Assembly (NCBI GenBank): GCA_010672965.1
Contig: JAAHFN010000022.1
Span: forward strand, 203,095 to 267,094
Direction of reading: 5' to 3'
DNA length: 64,000 bases
Source: Oscillatoria sp. SIO1A7
GTDB taxonomy: Bacteria > Cyanobacteriota > Cyanobacteriia > Cyanobacteriales > Laspinemataceae
A program made the position numbers and the translations under genes. This document shows, one piece after another, positions 55,939-64,000 of the stretch; positions within the stretch are counted from its first letter, which is position 1, and each line of letters opens with the position of its first letter. The notes beneath the pieces were generated by a model. That model did not search any database. It saw nothing but the letters and a program-made list of their open reading frames with translations, and was not told the DNA's origin.

Positions 55939-57222
55939 TTAAGAACATCGTTGATACCGCATTCCCGGCAACTGGGACACCAGCCCCAATAGCTCCAATT
56001 CTAATAGCGCGCTAGATACAGACCAGGCCGGCAACCCTGCTTGTTCGGCGATCGCATCCAAAGGCATGGCATCTAAGCGAATCGATTCTAACACTTTTTT
56101 TAGCTCGGGTCTTAGATTTACCTCCAGATTTGCTTCCCGATCTGCTTCCCGATTTGGCAAAGCATCTGCTACCGTTTCCTCCACTCGTTCCAAAGGAATT
56201 GGGGGAGAATTAGCTTCTGTTGCCTTTCTGGGATTTTTATTCACCTTGGGGATTGGGTAACTAGATTGTTTATTGCGATCGCGGGAAGCTTGGGGAGGGT
56301 CGGAAAACAAAGACAACTGCTGGGGAGACTCTACAGGTGTAATCGCCCCAAGCATATGTAATAACTCCCCTTCGTTGAGAATCACCTCAGCGCCATTTTT
56401 CAAAAGTCGCAAAGAACCTTGAAAACTATAATCGTCAGCTCGCCCCGGCAAAACATATACGTCCCGCGCAAACTCATTCGCCACTCGGGCAGTAATCAAC
56501 GAACCGGATTTTTGCGGCGCTTCCATTACCAATACCGCACGGCTAAGACCGGCAATAATGCGATTGCGCTGGGGAAAATGGATCCTTTTAGTGATAGTCC
56601 CCGAGGGATACTCGCTGAACGCCGCTCCCTGTCGCGCAATTCTGTGATAGAGTTGGCGATTTTGCTCGGGATAGACTTTATCTAGATGAGTGCCGAAAAT
56701 AGCCAAAGTCCGACCCCCAGCTTCCAAACAACCCAAATGAGCTTCGGTGTCTATTCCTGCTGCCATACCGGAAACAATTGTAAAACCGCTTTTGGCCAAA
56801 GCACCGCTAATCCGGCGCGTCCAACGCTTGCCATATTCTGAAGGGCGGCGAGTGCCGACAATACCAATCATCGATCGCTCGCCAAGATTTTCGGCCAAGT
56901 CAATTTGACCGCGATAGTACAGCACTGGCGGAGGATTGGGAATTTCTAAAAGCAGGCGGGGATAGTCGGGATCTGCGGGCGTCCAAAAATTAGGGTTTTT
57001 TTGAATATGTTTCTGGTAGATTTCTTCTGGTTTTAGACTTTGGCGCTGTTCGATTACGGCAGCAATAGTTTTAGACCCAAATCCCTGTACTGTTCCTAGG
57101 GTAGTTGGCGATGCCGTCCAAGCCTCTGCCAAGCTGCCAAAATGTTCCTGCAACCGATGTAGGGCAACCGGGCCAACCCCAGAAATTTGCGACCAAGCGA
57201 GCCAGAATATACGTTCTTCCAC
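55939..57222 (-). CDS. dprA: DNA-processing protein DprA (Smf)
   Basis: DprA binds incoming single-stranded DNA and loads RecA during natural transformation. The 427-residue product has an N-terminal helix-hairpin-helix region (SQISGVGPVALHRLQEHFG). The Rossmann-like core carries GIVGTRRPSEYGKRW, IVSGMAAGIDTEAHLG and FPQRNRIIAGLS. A C-terminal winged helix (ESIRLDAMPLDAIAEQAGLP) follows an acidic/basic linker. All are standard for the family, and so is the length. It suggests competence, known in several cyanobacteria. A large inverted repeat starts 48 bp upstream. Confidence 0.94.
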   Translation of the reverse strand: MEERIFWLAWSQISGVGPVALHRLQEHFGSLAEAWTASPTTLGTVQGFGSKTIAAVIEQRQSLKPEEIYQKHIQKNPNFWTPADPDYPRLLLEIPNPPPVLYYRGQIDLAENLGERSMIGIVGTRRPSEYGKRWTRRISGALAKSGFTIVSGMAAGIDTEAHLGCLEAGGRTLAIFGTHLDKVYPEQNRQLYHRIARQGAAFSEYPSGTITKRIHFPQRNRIIAGLSRAVLVMEAPQKSGSLITARVANEFARDVYVLPGRADDYSFQGSLRLLKNGAEVILNEGELLHMLGAITPVESPQQLSLFSDPPQASRDRNKQSSYPIPKVNKNPRKATEANSPPIPLERVEETVADALPNREADREANLEVNLRPELKKVLESIRLDAMPLDAIAEQAGLPAWSVSSALLELELLGLVSQLPGMRYQRCS

Positions 57223-57269
57223 AGACCAACCCCCGTTCGCTCAAGAGATAAACCTTACAGGTAGCATGG

Positions 57270-57380
57270 TATAGCGCTACGCGCAAGTCAAAAGTCAAAA
57301 GTCTCAAGGTAATAAGTCTCAAGGTAATAAGTCAAAAGTATAATCTGACGAAGGCGCGAGCATTTATAAATGTCAAGCGC
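57270..57380. repeat. Left arm of a 2.2-kb inverted repeat
   Basis: TATAGCGCTACGCGCAAGTC, then AAAAGTCTCAAGGTAATAAG (twice) and GCGAGCATTTATAAATGTC all recur in inverse order at 59375-59457. The spacer between the arms contains the MITE at 57382, the second PEP-CTERM gene and the inverted MITE at 59149. Confidence 0.8.
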
Positions 57381-57381
57381 T

Positions 57382-57523
57382 TATAGCGTTTCTCAAATAA
57401 GTGTAATACGGGAACCGTAGGGGCGACAGCATTCCCGAGACTTTTCGAGGCCGTAGAACGGTAACCCCCGTACTGGAATGCGCGGGCCCCAGACAACCTC
57501 ACATCAATTTGAGAAACGCTATA
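57382..57523. repeat. MITE-like element, TATAGCGTTTCTCAAAT family
   Basis: Ends TATAGCGTTTCTCAAATAAG and ATTTGAGAAACGCTATA. It is orientated opposite to the copy at 59149. Confidence 0.85.
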
Positions 57524-58299
57524 TTTGCGTAGTGCTGTATTGGACAATTTGGGAAAGTCCCGAGCCAATTCGCTACTTCTGCCAGGGCTTGGCGGTACAA
57601 TTTCGCTATAAGTTTTTTGCTAAATTATACTTTTTAGCATTTAGTTTTTTTAAAAAAACTAAAAATTACTTAAATAACAGATCTTTAGATATAGCAAATT
57701 GAACTTTGCGAAAGCTACATCTCGGCAATGCTTTTGCTCAAAGCTGACTGCTCTGCAGCTGGCTGCTTCCTGCTATAAAGCGGATGGCTCTCTTGGATTT
57801 GTAGTAGAGACGTGGCCCATATTAAAGGAGCGATCGATGGTTTCGAGGCTCCTGTCACAATTATTTTGTATAATAGATAACCTTTTAATCCTAGAATCCA
57901 CAACAGTTAACTAAATTTAGTAAAAATGCTAAATTTTTTGGTTTATAGTGTATATATAATAAATGTAACAACAACGCGAAAAGCCCCAAGGGCATTTCGT
58001 GGCTAGGACCAGTACAGTTGCCGTCAGGATTTGCTATGGACCATCCCAATTCCGCAGGTTGATGCTGCTGTTTGCGATTCTTCTGAATTTAGTCTTTTCT
58101 GTTTGACCCTAAAAACATATTAGTCAGTATGTTTTGTAAACAAAAGACTATTTTCAGATGGTCATTCGAGTGCAAGCAATTCTATGCTAAATAGCGGTTT
58201 CAAATATAACAGAAACCGAGCAAAATACTTGCGGAATGTGGGATGTCATGGCCTGCATCATTAAGGATTACTGCCATTGCAAGTTCATCTTTGTTAGAA
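57524..58299. other. AT-rich region upstream of the PEP-CTERM gene
   Basis: Contains TTTAGTTTTTTTAAAAAAACTAAA (57639-57662, in two arms of 12) and ACTAAATTTAG/GCTAAATTTT near 57912. From 57960 to 58299 there is a leader with no recognised riboswitch. No gene is supported. Confidence 0.4.
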
Positions 58300-59031
58300 A
58301 TGAATAAATTGACTAAATTAAACCTAAATTCTGCGGTAATCAAACATACAATAGCTGGACTGTTGCTCGCACTTGGGCTGTTAACCACTGGAACGGGTCG
58401 AGCAAGTGCTTTTAGCATTAAAGCAACTCTTACAGCCGACAACAACTACGGCCTCTACTATGGTGAGGCTGACGGCAGCGGACTGACATTTGTTGGTAGA
58501 AATGAGAGGGGTGATTCTCACATTCCAGACACGACTTTACCTGTCCCCCCCTCCCCTTGTTCTGGCGCTGAGTGGTCTTGCCCTGAAGCTTGGGAATTCG
58601 ACATGGATGCCGATTACATATATGTCGTAGCTTGGGACGATGAAAGTATAGAATCGTGGATTGGTGAGTTTGAAACACCAGAGGGTTTGCTCCTATCGAA
58701 TGCTAGCGATTGGGAATACACAATTGGCGGCGCTAACCCCGGTGCTAACGGCGATCTTCCCTCGCTGACAGATGTTACGGCTGAAATAGCTAACGGCAGT
58801 TGGGCTACTCCACGATCCTTCGGTTCAAATGGTTCTAGTTTATGGGGTACGATTCCAGACATCTCTGGGTCAGCTGAATTTATATGGAGCAAGAACGCTA
58901 ACAATAGCAATTATGTAGTTTTCAGGACGGCCGTAAACACGCGGGTTCCCGAACCTAGTGTTGTTTTCGGCTTACTTGCTTTTGGCGCTTACGGTGCAGC
59001 TTCGCAGATTATCAAGCGGAAACGGCAATAG
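58300..59031 (+). CDS. Exported PEP-CTERM protein
   Basis: The 243-residue product has a signal peptide (basic MNKLTKLNLN, hydrophobic HTIAGLLLALGLLTTGTG, cleavage near ASAF). The mature part is acidic and aromatic-rich (FDMDADYIYVVAWDDESIES). A C-terminal PEP-CTERM signal (VPEPSVVFGLLAFGAYGA then KRKRQ) ends it. It should be exported and processed by an exosortase, like the protein at 6819. ATG 58300 starts at the basic n-region; an upstream in-frame ATG at 58243 would add 19 unrelated residues. There is no strong ribosome site. The gene lies inside a 2.2-kb inverted repeat. Confidence 0.82.
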   Translation: MNKLTKLNLNSAVIKHTIAGLLLALGLLTTGTGRASAFSIKATLTADNNYGLYYGEADGSGLTFVGRNERGDSHIPDTTLPVPPSPCSGAEWSCPEAWEFDMDADYIYVVAWDDESIESWIGEFETPEGLLLSNASDWEYTIGGANPGANGDLPSLTDVTAEIANGSWATPRSFGSNGSSLWGTIPDISGSAEFIWSKNANNSNYVVFRTAVNTRVPEPSVVFGLLAFGAYGAASQIIKRKRQ

Positions 59032-59148
59032 AAACGATCGCAGTCCTTGCCCAATTGAGATGGCCGATTGAGATCCAAAATAGTTATATTGGATGCTGAC
59101 TTTTAGCTCAGCATCCAATATATAGCAATGCCGAATAGCTTAGATTCC

Positions 59149-59277
59149 TATAGCGGTTCTCAAATTGATGTGAGGTTACGGGCCCGCGCATCCCAGTACG
59201 GGGATTACCGCTCTACAGCAGAGACGGTTGGAGGGATGCTATCGCCCCTACGTTTCACTTATTTGAGAAACGCTATA
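59149..59277. repeat. MITE-like element, TATAGCG family, inverted copy
   Basis: Ends TATAGCGGTTCTCAAATTGA and CACTTATTTGAGAAACGCTA. The interior GTAGGGGCGA is on the opposite strand to that of the 57382 copy. Confidence 0.85.
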
Positions 59278-59374
59278 ACTAGAGGCAGAAACCCAGGTTC
59301 TCGAAAAACCGGCTTTCTCTTATGTAACGAACGAATGAAAAAGGAATTGGTATAGCACTACGCAAATGAGTTAA

Positions 59375-59457
59375 GACATTTATAAACGCTCGCTCCTTAG
59401 TCAGTTCCTACTTTTGACTTATTACCTTGAGACTTTTGACTTGCGCGTAGCGCTATA
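59375..59457. repeat. Right arm of a 2.2-kb inverted repeat
   Basis: GACATTTATAAACGCTCGC, ACTTATTACCTTGAGACTTT and TTGCGCGTAGCGCTATA mirror 57270-57380. Confidence 0.8.
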
Positions 59458-59488
59458 TAGTATGCCCAGAGAGCCTTATCGGCATTAA

Positions 59489-61297
59489 TTACTTTAAGTT
59501 AAACTCATCAAACTTAACGACGGGAGAGTCGGGTTTGCCGGTGTCGAAGTAATAGCTGCTGACGGAACCCTTGCCAGTGTCTAAGATGCTGAAGGCGGTG
59601 ATATCGTTACTGGCAATGTAAGGGAGAGGTTGGCCATTTTTTGCTAGCAAAGGCGCGATCGCCGGTACGATTGGTTCCAAGCCATTCGGATCGCCGACGG
59701 CCGCATATTCCTCCTGATAGTTTTCTGGAACCGGGCGTTTGTTTTCCTCCGTATGAGCGCCGTAACTATTGCCCACATTAGAAGACTCCAAAAAATTTAT
59801 GCCACTTGGGCTCTTAAAACGATTCCATAAATGGGAGTGACCGAAAAAGACTAATTGCACTTTAGCTTTCTCTAGCAAAGGCTCGACATCTCTAATAATA
59901 TAGTCCCTATCTTTGGGATATTCATAACGGACAACCAGGCGACCGATATCGTCCTTATCGAAGCGCTGCACCGGGTCGGTATAAGCAGGAACTATGTTGC
60001 CTCCTAGAGTATGGGGGGGATGGTGAAACATGACTATTTTATACTTTGCTTCCCGAAACTCGGGACTAGCCAGTTCTTGCTCTAACCAGCGATATTGCTC
60101 GCTGCCTTTGGCAATAGGCTCGAAAATATGCTGGCCATAGCCCCAATTGACTGGCTTGTTAAAATCCATCGCCCGCTCTTGATATCTTCCTCTCATCTTC
60201 GCGCCAAGATTGGGGCTGCGCCAGATATTAGTAATATAGAGAACTACTAAGCGGGTGTCGCCAAAGGTGACGGCGTAGTATTTCTTGCCTCCCGGACTGC
60301 TACGGGGAACGGTAAAAAGTTCTTCGTATGTCTGGGTATTAAAAGAATTGTCCTGGAGCCAGGTATCCCGAACAACTGGAGATTTGTCCGGGTTTATGCT
60401 TTTAATATTTTCCTGGTAAAGTTGCTCGGCGACTCGGCGGGGAAAAGGATCGTTGAATTGGTCGTTTATGCCTTGTTCTGCCCTGAAGCGCCCCATGACT
60501 TCGTGGTTGCCGATGGTTGGGAACAGGGGGGCATATTGAATCAGAGCGCCGCCTTTGTAGGTTGTCTTCAGGCCGTTTCTTTCTAACTCGTAGTTAGCGC
60601 GACCTTGGAGACAGGGGAAAAAAGCACCTCCCCGGTTGTCGTCGAACCATTCTGAGGCGCGATCGGGATGATTGACTAAATCTCCAGCATGAAAAACTGC
60701 ATCTACTCTCCCTATAGTTTCAACTACTTTCTGTAGATTGGCAGAGGTCATCGGCATTAGTTGATGGTCGGAAGTGAGCAGAATTTTTAGAGGCGTTCCC
60801 GGTTTGGGGGAAGGTGCTAGGGTAAAAACATCGCTGCTAGCGCTTTGGCCGTCTTTTCTAATGCTGGTGACTCGATAGGAGACGCGAGTTCCGGGAAGCA
60901 AATTGATAATTTCTGCTTCGTGTCGCCAGATATCTCGGGCGATCGCCTTGTCGAAAACCGTTCCATCTTCGCTTTGCTCGCCGACTCTGGATTTGGAGTC
61001 TTCGCTACTGCGGCCGAGCTTGATGGTGGTAGCACCTGTCATTTGTTCGAGTTCCGAACCATAAGCTACGGTATGCTGGGAGCCAGGAAATTCCGTGAAC
61101 CAGACGACCCGTACCGAGGTTTCCGTTGGCATTTGCAAAAAAGGATCTGTCAGGAGTTGCGGAGGGTTTTTCATAGCAATGGCGGAATGGAGGACAATAG
61201 CAAGAAATGCGGTGCCGAGAAATAAGACGATAAGGAGCCAAGAGTTACGGGGGGAGCCTTTGGGTATTTCAAAGAGTTCCGGCGAGAGAATTAGCAT
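59489..61297 (-). CDS. Purple-acid-type metallophosphoesterase, exported
   Basis: This 602-residue protein has an N-terminal membrane/signal helix (SWLLIVLFLGTAFLAIVL). A fibronectin-like domain of purple acid phosphatases follows (TETSVRVVWFTEFPGSQ, through YRVTSI). The calcineurin-like catalytic domain carries the metal ligands LLTSDHQ, FHAGDLVNHPD, GNHEVMG, VMFHHPPH and FFGHSHLW. It is probably a periplasmic or surface phosphatase. An open frame extends to 61396, but those 33 codons are translated from the element at 61319. ATG 61297 (MLILSPELFEIPKG) is therefore taken as the start, without a good ribosome site. Confidence 0.88.
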   Translation of the reverse strand: MLILSPELFEIPKGSPRNSWLLIVLFLGTAFLAIVLHSAIAMKNPPQLLTDPFLQMPTETSVRVVWFTEFPGSQHTVAYGSELEQMTGATTIKLGRSSEDSKSRVGEQSEDGTVFDKAIARDIWRHEAEIINLLPGTRVSYRVTSIRKDGQSASSDVFTLAPSPKPGTPLKILLTSDHQLMPMTSANLQKVVETIGRVDAVFHAGDLVNHPDRASEWFDDNRGGAFFPCLQGRANYELERNGLKTTYKGGALIQYAPLFPTIGNHEVMGRFRAEQGINDQFNDPFPRRVAEQLYQENIKSINPDKSPVVRDTWLQDNSFNTQTYEELFTVPRSSPGGKKYYAVTFGDTRLVVLYITNIWRSPNLGAKMRGRYQERAMDFNKPVNWGYGQHIFEPIAKGSEQYRWLEQELASPEFREAKYKIVMFHHPPHTLGGNIVPAYTDPVQRFDKDDIGRLVVRYEYPKDRDYIIRDVEPLLEKAKVQLVFFGHSHLWNRFKSPSGINFLESSNVGNSYGAHTEENKRPVPENYQEEYAAVGDPNGLEPIVPAIAPLLAKNGQPLPYIASNDITAFSILDTGKGSVSSYYFDTGKPDSPVVKFDEFNLK

Positions 61298-61318
61298 AGC
61301 TACGATTGTAGGGGATAA

Positions 61319-61466
61319 TATCATGTCGGTTTGAATGCCCCAAAAAAAGTCAAGTCCTGCGTAGGACGGACTTCCCGCCTGTCCGTACCAGTCCAAGGGG
61401 ACTTTTCGGAAGCCCGTCCTACGGAAGATTCCAATTTTTTTGTGGGTATTTAACGGGACTTGATAT
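61319..61466. mobile_element. MITE-like element, uninterrupted copy
   Basis: It matches the outer element at 32864 at both ends and through the CCCAAAAAAAGTCAAGTCC and GGAAGCCCGTCCTAC blocks. It lacks the 154-bp insert. It lies 21 bp upstream of the phosphoesterase start. Confidence 0.85.
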
Positions 61467-61491
61467 AATGCCTAGGCAGGGGCATAGTCTG

Positions 61492-62919
61492 TTAATTTTT
61501 TAACTCACTCTTAAACCACCAAGGATCGGCAATAGAGTTAGTTTTGCTCAACAAAGCTTTTTGGCGCAGAAATCGCTTAATAGAAGCTGGCCCCATGCGA
61601 GAACCGCCTAGCCCGGAAAACTTGAAAGAGTTTTTCTCTCCTTCATTAATTAAAGCGGTCAAACCGGCATCATTAATATTAACAGCACCTGCTTCTATGC
61701 GGCGGGCAACTTCTAGGGCTTCTGGTTCCGAGCCAAAAACCGCAGCACTAAGTCCGTATATAGTATCGTTGGCCAGATTAACAGCTTCCGTGGTATTGGC
61801 AAAAGGCATTACCGGCATAATCGGGGCAAATGCTTCTTCTGACATCACTTTCATGGAATGGCCGACCTTAGTCAGCACCGTGGGATGGCACCAGAAACCA
61901 CCATCCAATTCTTCGACAATGCCGCCACAAGAAACTAAAGCGCCTTTTGCCAAAGCATCCAGCAAATGATCTTTGATAATCGCTGCCTGTTTCTCGGCAA
62001 TAATTGGGGCGACTTCTCCAGATTCCGGGGAGGGATAAGCCAGATTCAGGCGTTTGGTTTTAGCTGTCAGGGTTTCGATGAAAGGAGCGAAAATAGATTC
62101 CGCTACATAAATCCGCTCTATGGATAGACAAGATTGTCCGGCATTTATAGTGGAAGCCCATAAGAGCGCCGAAGTAGCTAATTCTATATCTGCCGATTCC
62201 AGAACGATCGCCGGGTCTTTGCCACCCAATTCCAGAAAAGCGGGAATGAACTGTCGCGCTGCAGACTGTGCAACTTTTTTGCCCGTGGCTACGCTGCCGG
62301 TAAAGCAAACTAAGTCTGCCAATTCAATTAGCGCTGCCCCAGTTTCCCCCGCTCCTTCAATATAAACTAAGGCATCTGCCAGTCCGGGCACGGAGGCAAT
62401 GGTTTCTCTCAGAGGTCGAACAAAGCGGGGCGCTATTTCGCTTGGCTTCACCACGACAGCAGAACCGGCCAGCAATGCCGGTATTGCATCAATCAGGGAA
62501 AGTAATAAAGGAAAATTCCAGGGGCTAATGATGCCGACTAGGGGATAAGGAACCGATTCGGTTGTCAATTTTATAAAGGGAATTGCCGTTGTTTTTTCTT
62601 CCGGAGCAGATAGTAATTCCGGTGCTAACCGACACCAGCGATCGAGGGTGGAGATAACTGCGTCAAACTCTAATACAGATTCCCACCATCTGCCGGTGTC
62701 TGCTACTAAAACTTCTAATAATTTGCTTTTTTGCGACAATAGCGCTTGCTTCCAAGTCTGCAATGCTTCTATTCGCCGCTCTAGCCCCGAGTCTCGCCAA
62801 TCGGTCTGGTTCTGGCGCAGGCGATCGCATATGGCTGCCAGCTCCTCCGGCGTTGGCGGAGCTAGCCAATAATCGATTTTTCCAGTTCTGGGATTGCGAA
62901 CGTCTATTTTTGCTGTCAT
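61492..62919 (-). CDS. Aldehyde dehydrogenase family protein
   Basis: This NAD(P)-dependent oxidoreductase has 475 residues. Signature residues are N135 in ISPWNFPLLLS, E230 in LELGGKDP, the catalytic cysteine C264 in NAGQSCLSIERIYV, and EEAFAPIMPV near the end. All catalytic residues are intact. The closest named types would be broad-specificity or apocarotenal/fatty aldehyde dehydrogenases of cyanobacteria, but the substrate cannot be read from the sequence. ATG 62919 is preceded by AAGGGA at 14 nt. It is monocistronic. Confidence 0.92.
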   Translation of the reverse strand: MTAKIDVRNPRTGKIDYWLAPPTPEELAAICDRLRQNQTDWRDSGLERRIEALQTWKQALLSQKSKLLEVLVADTGRWWESVLEFDAVISTLDRWCRLAPELLSAPEEKTTAIPFIKLTTESVPYPLVGIISPWNFPLLLSLIDAIPALLAGSAVVVKPSEIAPRFVRPLRETIASVPGLADALVYIEGAGETGAALIELADLVCFTGSVATGKKVAQSAARQFIPAFLELGGKDPAIVLESADIELATSALLWASTINAGQSCLSIERIYVAESIFAPFIETLTAKTKRLNLAYPSPESGEVAPIIAEKQAAIIKDHLLDALAKGALVSCGGIVEELDGGFWCHPTVLTKVGHSMKVMSEEAFAPIMPVMPFANTTEAVNLANDTIYGLSAAVFGSEPEALEVARRIEAGAVNINDAGLTALINEGEKNSFKFSGLGGSRMGPASIKRFLRQKALLSKTNSIADPWWFKSELKN

Positions 62920-63063
62920 AATTTAGATTATCCCTTCCTCTGCGAAACATGAGAGCGCTAGTTTTCAATTATTGTATTTTTCGGTAAAAATTACCATTCT
63001 GAAGGCTGCCTCGGGACCGCGCTTGCGCAGTTCCTTAGTTAAACCAAAGTTACACCAAGAATT

Positions 63064-63237
63064 ATGAATCAAATCAATAGTAGCCAAAATCAGCCGACCG
63101 TACAAGGTCTCTACGAAGTGGGTATCGGTACTCGCGACCCGATACCGATGGTTCAATATTGCTACTGGCCACAAAAAATAAAATTGCGATCGCTTCAAAG
63201 GATTGCTTCCACTTTATGCCATCTTCTGGTAGTGTAA
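63064..63237 (+). pseudogene. Truncated VOC/glyoxalase-like N-terminus
   Basis: A 57-codon frame from ATG 63064 begins MNQINSSQNQPTVQGLYEVG followed by IGTRDPIPMVQY. This resembles the first strand and helix of cyanobacterial VOC-family proteins (LYEIGIG-x-DP...QYWEQ). After QY the similarity stops (CYWPQKIKLR) and a terminator codon follows, so only the front remains. The rest of 62920-63261 shows no gene. Confidence 0.35.
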
Positions 63238-63261
63238 AAAAAAATAAAGGAGGCTCCTACT

Positions 63262-63648
63262 ATGCCAACTACTGAGACTATCGAAAAATCGATCCAGGCT
63301 TACTTCGACAACATGGCGGCCATGAATGCAAGCGGTCTTGTCGATATCCTTGCTGAGGATGTGAAAATCTACGACCCGGTGGGCAGTCCGGCTAAAGGGC
63401 GCGATGATTTAGGTAAGTTATTCGATATTTTATCTCAGTTTTATCAAAAAATGGAGGTAACGCCAAAGCAGAAATTTATTGCCGGTAACGGGGGCGCTGC
63501 ACAATGGTCGATGCTGGTAGTGGCCAAGAATGGCAAGACGGCTTCGGCTGAGGGGATAGGGGTTTTTGAAGTCAACGAGGCCGGTAAGATTCAAAAAGTT
63601 TCGTCTTACTGGGACGAAGCCGCGATGATAGCCCAACTGAAAGGTTAG
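63262..63648 (+). CDS. NTF2/SnoaL-like protein
   Basis: This 128-residue single-domain protein has the cone-shaped NTF2 fold: helix TIEKSIQAYFDNMAAMNASG, strand DILAEDVKIYDPVGSPAKGR, then strands WSMLVVAKNGKTASAEGIG and GKIQKVSSYWDE. The pattern matches SnoaL/ketosteroid-isomerase-like proteins, which bind small hydrophobic ligands or act as isomerases or hydrolases. No specific reaction can be assigned. GGAGG stands 8 nt before ATG 63262. A second gene starting with the same MPTT begins at 63977, suggesting a tandem pair. Confidence 0.85.
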   Translation: MPTTETIEKSIQAYFDNMAAMNASGLVDILAEDVKIYDPVGSPAKGRDDLGKLFDILSQFYQKMEVTPKQKFIAGNGGAAQWSMLVVAKNGKTASAEGIGVFEVNEAGKIQKVSSYWDEAAMIAQLKG

Positions 63649-63738
63649 GATAGTTGTATCTTAGGTTATTTCCTGAATAATGTAGAGGGTAAGGGGAAGC
63701 AAAGGTCTGCTAAACCCGAGCCCTCAATGCGATCGCAA

Positions 63739-63878
63739 TATAGCGTTTCTCAAATAAGTGTAATTTACATGCCGTAGGGGCGAGAGCATCCCTTCGACAA
63801 GATCGGCGCTCAAAACGGCAACCCCGTATTGGTATGCTTCGCCCCAGACTATCTCACATCAATTTGAGAACTGCAATA
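63739..63878. repeat. MITE-like element, TATAGCGTTTCTCAAAT family
   Basis: Ends TATAGCGTTTCTCAAATAAG and ATTTGAGAACTGCAATA, same orientation as the copy at 57382. It separates the two NTF2-like genes. Confidence 0.85.
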
Positions 63879-63976
63879 TCTCGGCCTCTCCGATCTTTTG
63901 TTCTTCAGTTCTGGTAAACTAAAACCAGTACGGGCAATATTGCAGTTCCTATGCAAATACAAAAGGAAAAAACGCT

Positions 63977-64000
63977 ATGCCGACGACAATGAAAAATACA
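63977..64000 (+). CDS. Start of a further gene, possibly a second NTF2-like
   Basis: AAAAGGAAAA precedes ATG 63977, which opens MPTTMKNT before the window ends. The first four residues equal those of the NTF2-like gene at 63262, so a tandem paralogue is a guess. Confidence 0.35.

Noticed and set aside
1-64000. tRNA, rRNA, prophage, toxin-antitoxin or defence islands
   Set aside because: No GGTTCRA-type T-loops with paired acceptor arms, no phage structural genes and no recognisable defence genes were seen.

Overview
The window is chromosomal DNA of a cyanobacterium, most likely a filamentous, repeat-rich non-heterocystous type; I cannot fix the genus. The evidence is the very frequent GCGATCGC-type octamer, an RpaA circadian/phycobilisome regulator, the rimO-crhR gene pair, a CPP1-like J-domain membrane protein, an SLH-OprB iron-uptake porin, PEP-CTERM exported proteins and giant HstK-type Ser/Thr-His kinases. 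No tRNA, rRNA or intact insertion sequence was recognised.

Layout. 0-12.6 kb: CPP1-like protein, a transposase relic, a 46-residue membrane protein, rimO with a small basic ORF and the crhR RNA helicase, a PEP-CTERM protein, rpaA, mobA, a TrpD-like protein and a LysR regulator. 12.6-21.3 kb: iron-uptake porin, a membrane protein, trpS, metF, a CBM9-like exported protein and an IS630-type HTH protein. 21.3-29 kb: gene relics, then a divergent NAD-type locus (NrtR-like Nudix regulator facing a PP2C phosphatase and a nicotinamidase-like hydrolase), a gamma-glutamylcyclotransferase, a response-regulator diguanylate cyclase, a small membrane protein and moaE. 29.7-51 kb: a signalling island with a WD40-FHA-pseudokinase and three tandem kinase-ATPase-GAF-histidine kinase genes of about 1,830 residues, followed by a histidine-kinase relic. 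51-64 kb: a decayed CRISPR-like fragment, a PAN-like secreted protein, sdhC-sdhA of type B, dprA, a second PEP-CTERM protein inside a large inverted repeat, a purple-acid-type phosphatase, an aldehyde dehydrogenase, and NTF2-like proteins at the right edge.

How the genes work together. rimO, the basic ORF and crhR look like one translation/RNA-remodelling operon. The Nudix regulator, phosphatase and hydrolase share a short divergent control region with a candidate operator. sdhC and sdhA are 1 bp apart but no sdhB is present. mobA and moaE both serve molybdenum cofactor synthesis but are far apart. The three giant kinases are mosaic paralogues that appear to exchange sequence, and the adjacent WD40-FHA protein has lost all kinase catalytic residues, so it probably acts as a scaffold.

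The intergenic DNA is unusually rich in small palindromic elements. At least five families can be defined from their terminal inverted repeats. In three cases target duplications are visible, one of them supported by an empty-site copy in the same window. One element supplies the last eight codons and the stop of a giant kinase gene. Short purine/pyrimidine tandem repeats (GGGTGTA, CCCCACAGT and GGGAATT types) fill many other gaps, and one type has expanded inside a kinase domain.
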